Assembly (NCBI GenBank): GCA_002428045.1
Contig: DIZZ01000089.1
Coordinates: forward strand, 1 to 33,979
Length of the DNA: 33,979 nucleotides
Direction: 5' to 3'
Source of the DNA: Verrucomicrobia bacterium UBA6015
Lineage (GTDB): Bacteria; Verrucomicrobiota; Kiritimatiellia; UBA8416
The position numbers were made by a program, and so were the translations under genes. Below are positions 32,123 through 33,979 of this stretch, in pieces. Every line of letters starts with the position of its first letter. Position 1 is the first letter of the stretch. The notes beneath the pieces were generated by a model that was given only the letters and a program-made list of their open reading frames with translations, had not been told where the DNA came from and did not search any database.

Positions 32123-33043
32123 ATGGAGAATGTAGTTATTGCAGGAAGCGGACCCGCTGGGTTGACAGCGGCGATCTATACGGCGCGAGCCAACCTGAAT
32201 CCCTTGGTCCTGGAGGGACCGGCACCCGGTGGGCAGCTAACGGTCTCGTACGAGGTCGAGAATTATCCGGGATTCGTGGAGCCGGTCTCCGGTGCCGAGC
32301 TGATGGACCGCTTCCTGAAGCAGGCCGAACGCTTCGGTACGCGCATGTCCTATGCCAGTGTGCAGAAGGCCGTCCGCGAGGGGGATCACATCCGCCTGGA
32401 AACCGACGACGGGGTGATCGAGACCGAGACCCTGATCATCGCCACCGGGGCGGAGGCTCGCCGGTTGCCGATAGCGACCGAGCCCGCGTTCTACGGCAAG
32501 GGGGTTTCCGGTTGCGCGACCTGCGACGGGGCCTTCTACCGCGATCAGGATGTACTGGTCGTCGGCGGAGGCAACACCGCGATGGAAGACGCCATGTTCC
32601 TGACGCGCTTCGCGCGGCGCGTGACGATCGTGCACCGGCGGGACTATTTCCGGGCGGCCCCGATCGAGATCGACAAGTGCAGGAAAAACCCGAAGATCGA
32701 CTGGCTGATCCCGTGGGTGCTGGAGACGATCACCGGCGACGCGCGCGGTGTGCGGGGAGCGGTCCTGAAGCACGCCGATACCGGCGAGACGCGCGAGGTG
32801 GAGTGCCAGGGCATTTTCGTGGCGATCGGGCATGATCCGAAAACCACGCCGTTCCAAGGGCTGGTGCCGTTGGACGACGAGGGCTTTATCGTGGCCGTCG
32901 AGGGCTCCACGTGTACCTCGACGCCGGGCGTCTTCGCCTGTGGCGATGTGCGCGACCGCCGCTACAAGCAGGCGGTGCTGGCGGCCGGTCACGGCTGCAT
33001 GGCGGCATTGGATGTGGAACAGTATCTCGGGCAACGGGAATAG
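32123..33043 (+). CDS. trxB: Thioredoxin reductase
   Basis: A 306-residue FAD enzyme transferring electrons from NADPH to thioredoxin. The FAD site is VIAGSGPAGLTAAIY (residues 5-19) and PGGQLTVSYEVENYPGF; the redox pair is C131/C134 in SGCATCDGAFYR; the NADPH domain has VVGGGNTAMEDAMFL (146-160) and VHRRDYFRA, where the two Arg favour NADPH. The end has the GVFACGDVRDRRYKQAVLAAGHGCMAALD FAD-closing motif. Length typical for the low-molecular-weight type. No thioredoxin gene is in the window. Downstream, a methyltransferase gene follows after 17 bases. Confidence 0.97.
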   Translation: MENVVIAGSGPAGLTAAIYTARANLNPLVLEGPAPGGQLTVSYEVENYPGFVEPVSGAELMDRFLKQAERFGTRMSYASVQKAVREGDHIRLETDDGVIETETLIIATGAEARRLPIATEPAFYGKGVSGCATCDGAFYRDQDVLVVGGGNTAMEDAMFLTRFARRVTIVHRRDYFRAAPIEIDKCRKNPKIDWLIPWVLETITGDARGVRGAVLKHADTGETREVECQGIFVAIGHDPKTTPFQGLVPLDDEGFIVAVEGSTCTSTPGVFACGDVRDRRYKQAVLAAGHGCMAALDVEQYLGQRE

Positions 33044-33060
33044 CGGGAACGGTGGCAGCC

Positions 33061-33879
33061 ATGAGCGAAGCGGGGCAAGGCATGAGTGCGGTGGAACTGG
33101 ACGGATTCGTCTTCCGCAAGTCGCTGGCGATGCAGATTGAATTGCAGGAGTCGCTTGCCGCCCTGGGGGATGTCGCCGATCTCGTTTGCCTGGATATAGG
33201 CAGCTCGAACGCCATGTTCAGCTACCAGCTCCGCCGGGCCGGTGGCCGCTGGCATTCGCTGACCGCTGACGCGGCAACGGCGGCGCGTATCCGCGAGGTG
33301 GTGGAAGATCATGTGGAGGTCCTGCCGCCACCGCCCGAGGAACCCTTTGCCAAGGGTACCTTCGATGTCGTGATCGTGTTCGGGATGCTCGAGACGCAAG
33401 CCTCCGATGCGGCCTTCGTCAAGCAATGTCACCGGATGCTGAAAACCGACGGGCGGCTGATCGTCTGTGCGGCAAGAAAAAAACCGTTCTCGCTGCTGAA
33501 TACCGTCCGCGGACGGTTGCAACCTGTCGGGCAGCTACGGATCGGCTACACGGAAGGCCGCCTGTTTGCGGCACTCAAGAGCGGGTTTGATGTTTCCAGT
33601 CTGCGCACCTACCAGCGCTTCTTCATGGCCCTTGCTTCCGCTGTGGTCGAGAGCATGGACAGCCGCCGGGCGGCAGGTCCCGTCGATGCCCGTTGCCGTC
33701 TCCACAAGGCGGCCGCCATCCTCTACTGGTTCGCCTTCCAGCTTGATGCGCTGCTGTTCCTGACGCGCGGCCACCGGATGATCGCGGTAGCCAAGCGGCG
33801 AGGCTGGCGCCTGCGCGAGGCCCCGGTGCTTTCGGACGGCCGCTCGATCACCGAAGCGGTGCTCAGGCCGATCGGGTAA
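33061..33879 (+). CDS. SAM-dependent methyltransferase
   Basis: A 272-residue class I methyltransferase-like protein. VCLDIGSSNAMFSYQLRRAGG is the SAM-binding motif I, followed by FDVVIVFGMLETQASDAAFVKQCHRMLKTDGRLIVCAARK, the usual motif IV and post-motif helix. The C-terminal 110 residues (after PFSLLNTVRG) include a hydrophobic stretch LYWFAFQLDALLFLTRGHRMIAVAKRRGW that may be membrane-associated. The start at 33061 was chosen; an ATG at 33082 is also possible, and the frame stays open far upstream within trxB but this is not coding. Substrate unknown; lipid or glycan methylation is possible. Confidence 0.75.
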   Translation: MSEAGQGMSAVELDGFVFRKSLAMQIELQESLAALGDVADLVCLDIGSSNAMFSYQLRRAGGRWHSLTADAATAARIREVVEDHVEVLPPPPEEPFAKGTFDVVIVFGMLETQASDAAFVKQCHRMLKTDGRLIVCAARKKPFSLLNTVRGRLQPVGQLRIGYTEGRLFAALKSGFDVSSLRTYQRFFMALASAVVESMDSRRAAGPVDARCRLHKAAAILYWFAFQLDALLFLTRGHRMIAVAKRRGWRLREAPVLSDGRSITEAVLRPIG

Positions 33880-33887
33880 GGGACGAA

Positions 33888-33918
33888 AAGTCGAAATCGG
33901 GAAAGTCGAAAGTCGAAA
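33888..33918 (+). repeat. Three direct copies of AAGTCGAAA
   Basis: Copies at 33888-33896, 33903-33911 and 33910-33918, the last two overlapping by two bases. The first and third copies are followed by TC. They lie directly after the methyltransferase stop. Probably a short intergenic repeat generated by slippage. Confidence 0.5.
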
Positions 33919-33945
33919 TCAATCTTCCACACCGCCCCCCTGGAG

Positions 33946-33965
33946 GGACCGGTTCAACCCGGTCC
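33946..33965. terminator. Hairpin after the methyltransferase gene (possible terminator)
   Basis: GGACCGG (33946-33952) pairs perfectly with CCGGTCC (33959-33965) across TTCAAC. A GC-rich stem of this kind after a gene suggests a transcription end for the folD-trxB-methyltransferase unit, but no T-tract follows within the 14 bases left in the window. Confidence 0.4.
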
Positions 33966-33979
33966 GCAGGCTGCACGTC

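Noticed and set aside
33888..33918. CRISPR array start
   Set aside because: The repeat is 9 bases, with copies spaced by 7-15 bases and overlapping, and no cas gene is present.

Overview
The window comes from a Gram-negative bacterium. It carries lipid A genes (lpxI, lpxB), a TonB-dependent outer-membrane receptor, a Wza-like export lipoprotein and a Wzc-like kinase. Base composition is moderately GC-rich, and several genes have clear Shine-Dalgarno (SD) sites. Four features make a member of the PVC group, perhaps Kiritimatiellota or Verrucomicrobiota, the best guess: LpxI instead of LpxH, the order lpxI - Gfo/Idh oxidoreductase - lpxB, a very short ATP synthase epsilon subunit, and a DUF2264 protein. 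This placement is inferred, not proven. Genes are tightly packed. No stretch over 300 bases lacks a gene, and eight neighbouring gene pairs overlap by exactly 4 bases (ATGA or GTGA).

Layout. 1-1187: the end of an F-type ATP synthase operon (atpD partial, atpC). 1225-6110: a DUF2264 protein diverging from a pair of glycosyltransferase genes. The second gene encodes two complete GT4 enzymes joined through a translated 91-bp palindromic element. 6115-9143: a large exported protein of unknown function with a hairpin over its ribosome binding site, then an AzoR-type NADH:quinone/azo reductase. 9254-9329: tRNA with anticodon CAT. 9422-11599: TonB-dependent receptor.

11846-18601 is a polysaccharide operon on the plus strand. 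An ExeA-like ATPase, a lone receiver domain and an HD-GYP-like protein come first, followed by the export lipoprotein, the chain-length/tyrosine kinase protein and an O-antigen polymerase/ligase. Facing it on the minus strand (21202-18507) are a PHP-type hydrolase with a membrane hairpin inside its catalytic domain and another GT4. The two transcription units collide tail to tail with a 95-bp coding overlap.

25329-21328 (minus) holds a ParB-like protein, folE, lpxI, a GnnA-like oxidoreductase and lpxB, probably one operon for lipid A and folate/pterin synthesis. 25528-28729 (plus) has a HAD phosphatase, a SprT-like zinc protease, a TolB-like beta-propeller protein and SixA. Then come a DMT transporter (minus), folD, an exported protein of unknown function, trxB and a SAM-dependent methyltransferase. 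The window ends in short direct repeats and a hairpin.

Overall theme: cell-envelope polysaccharide and lipid A synthesis mixed with folate and redox housekeeping. The most unusual items are the palindrome-bridged glycosyltransferase fusion, the regulator-headed polysaccharide operon, the membrane-interrupted PHP protein and the structured leader at 8456-8502.
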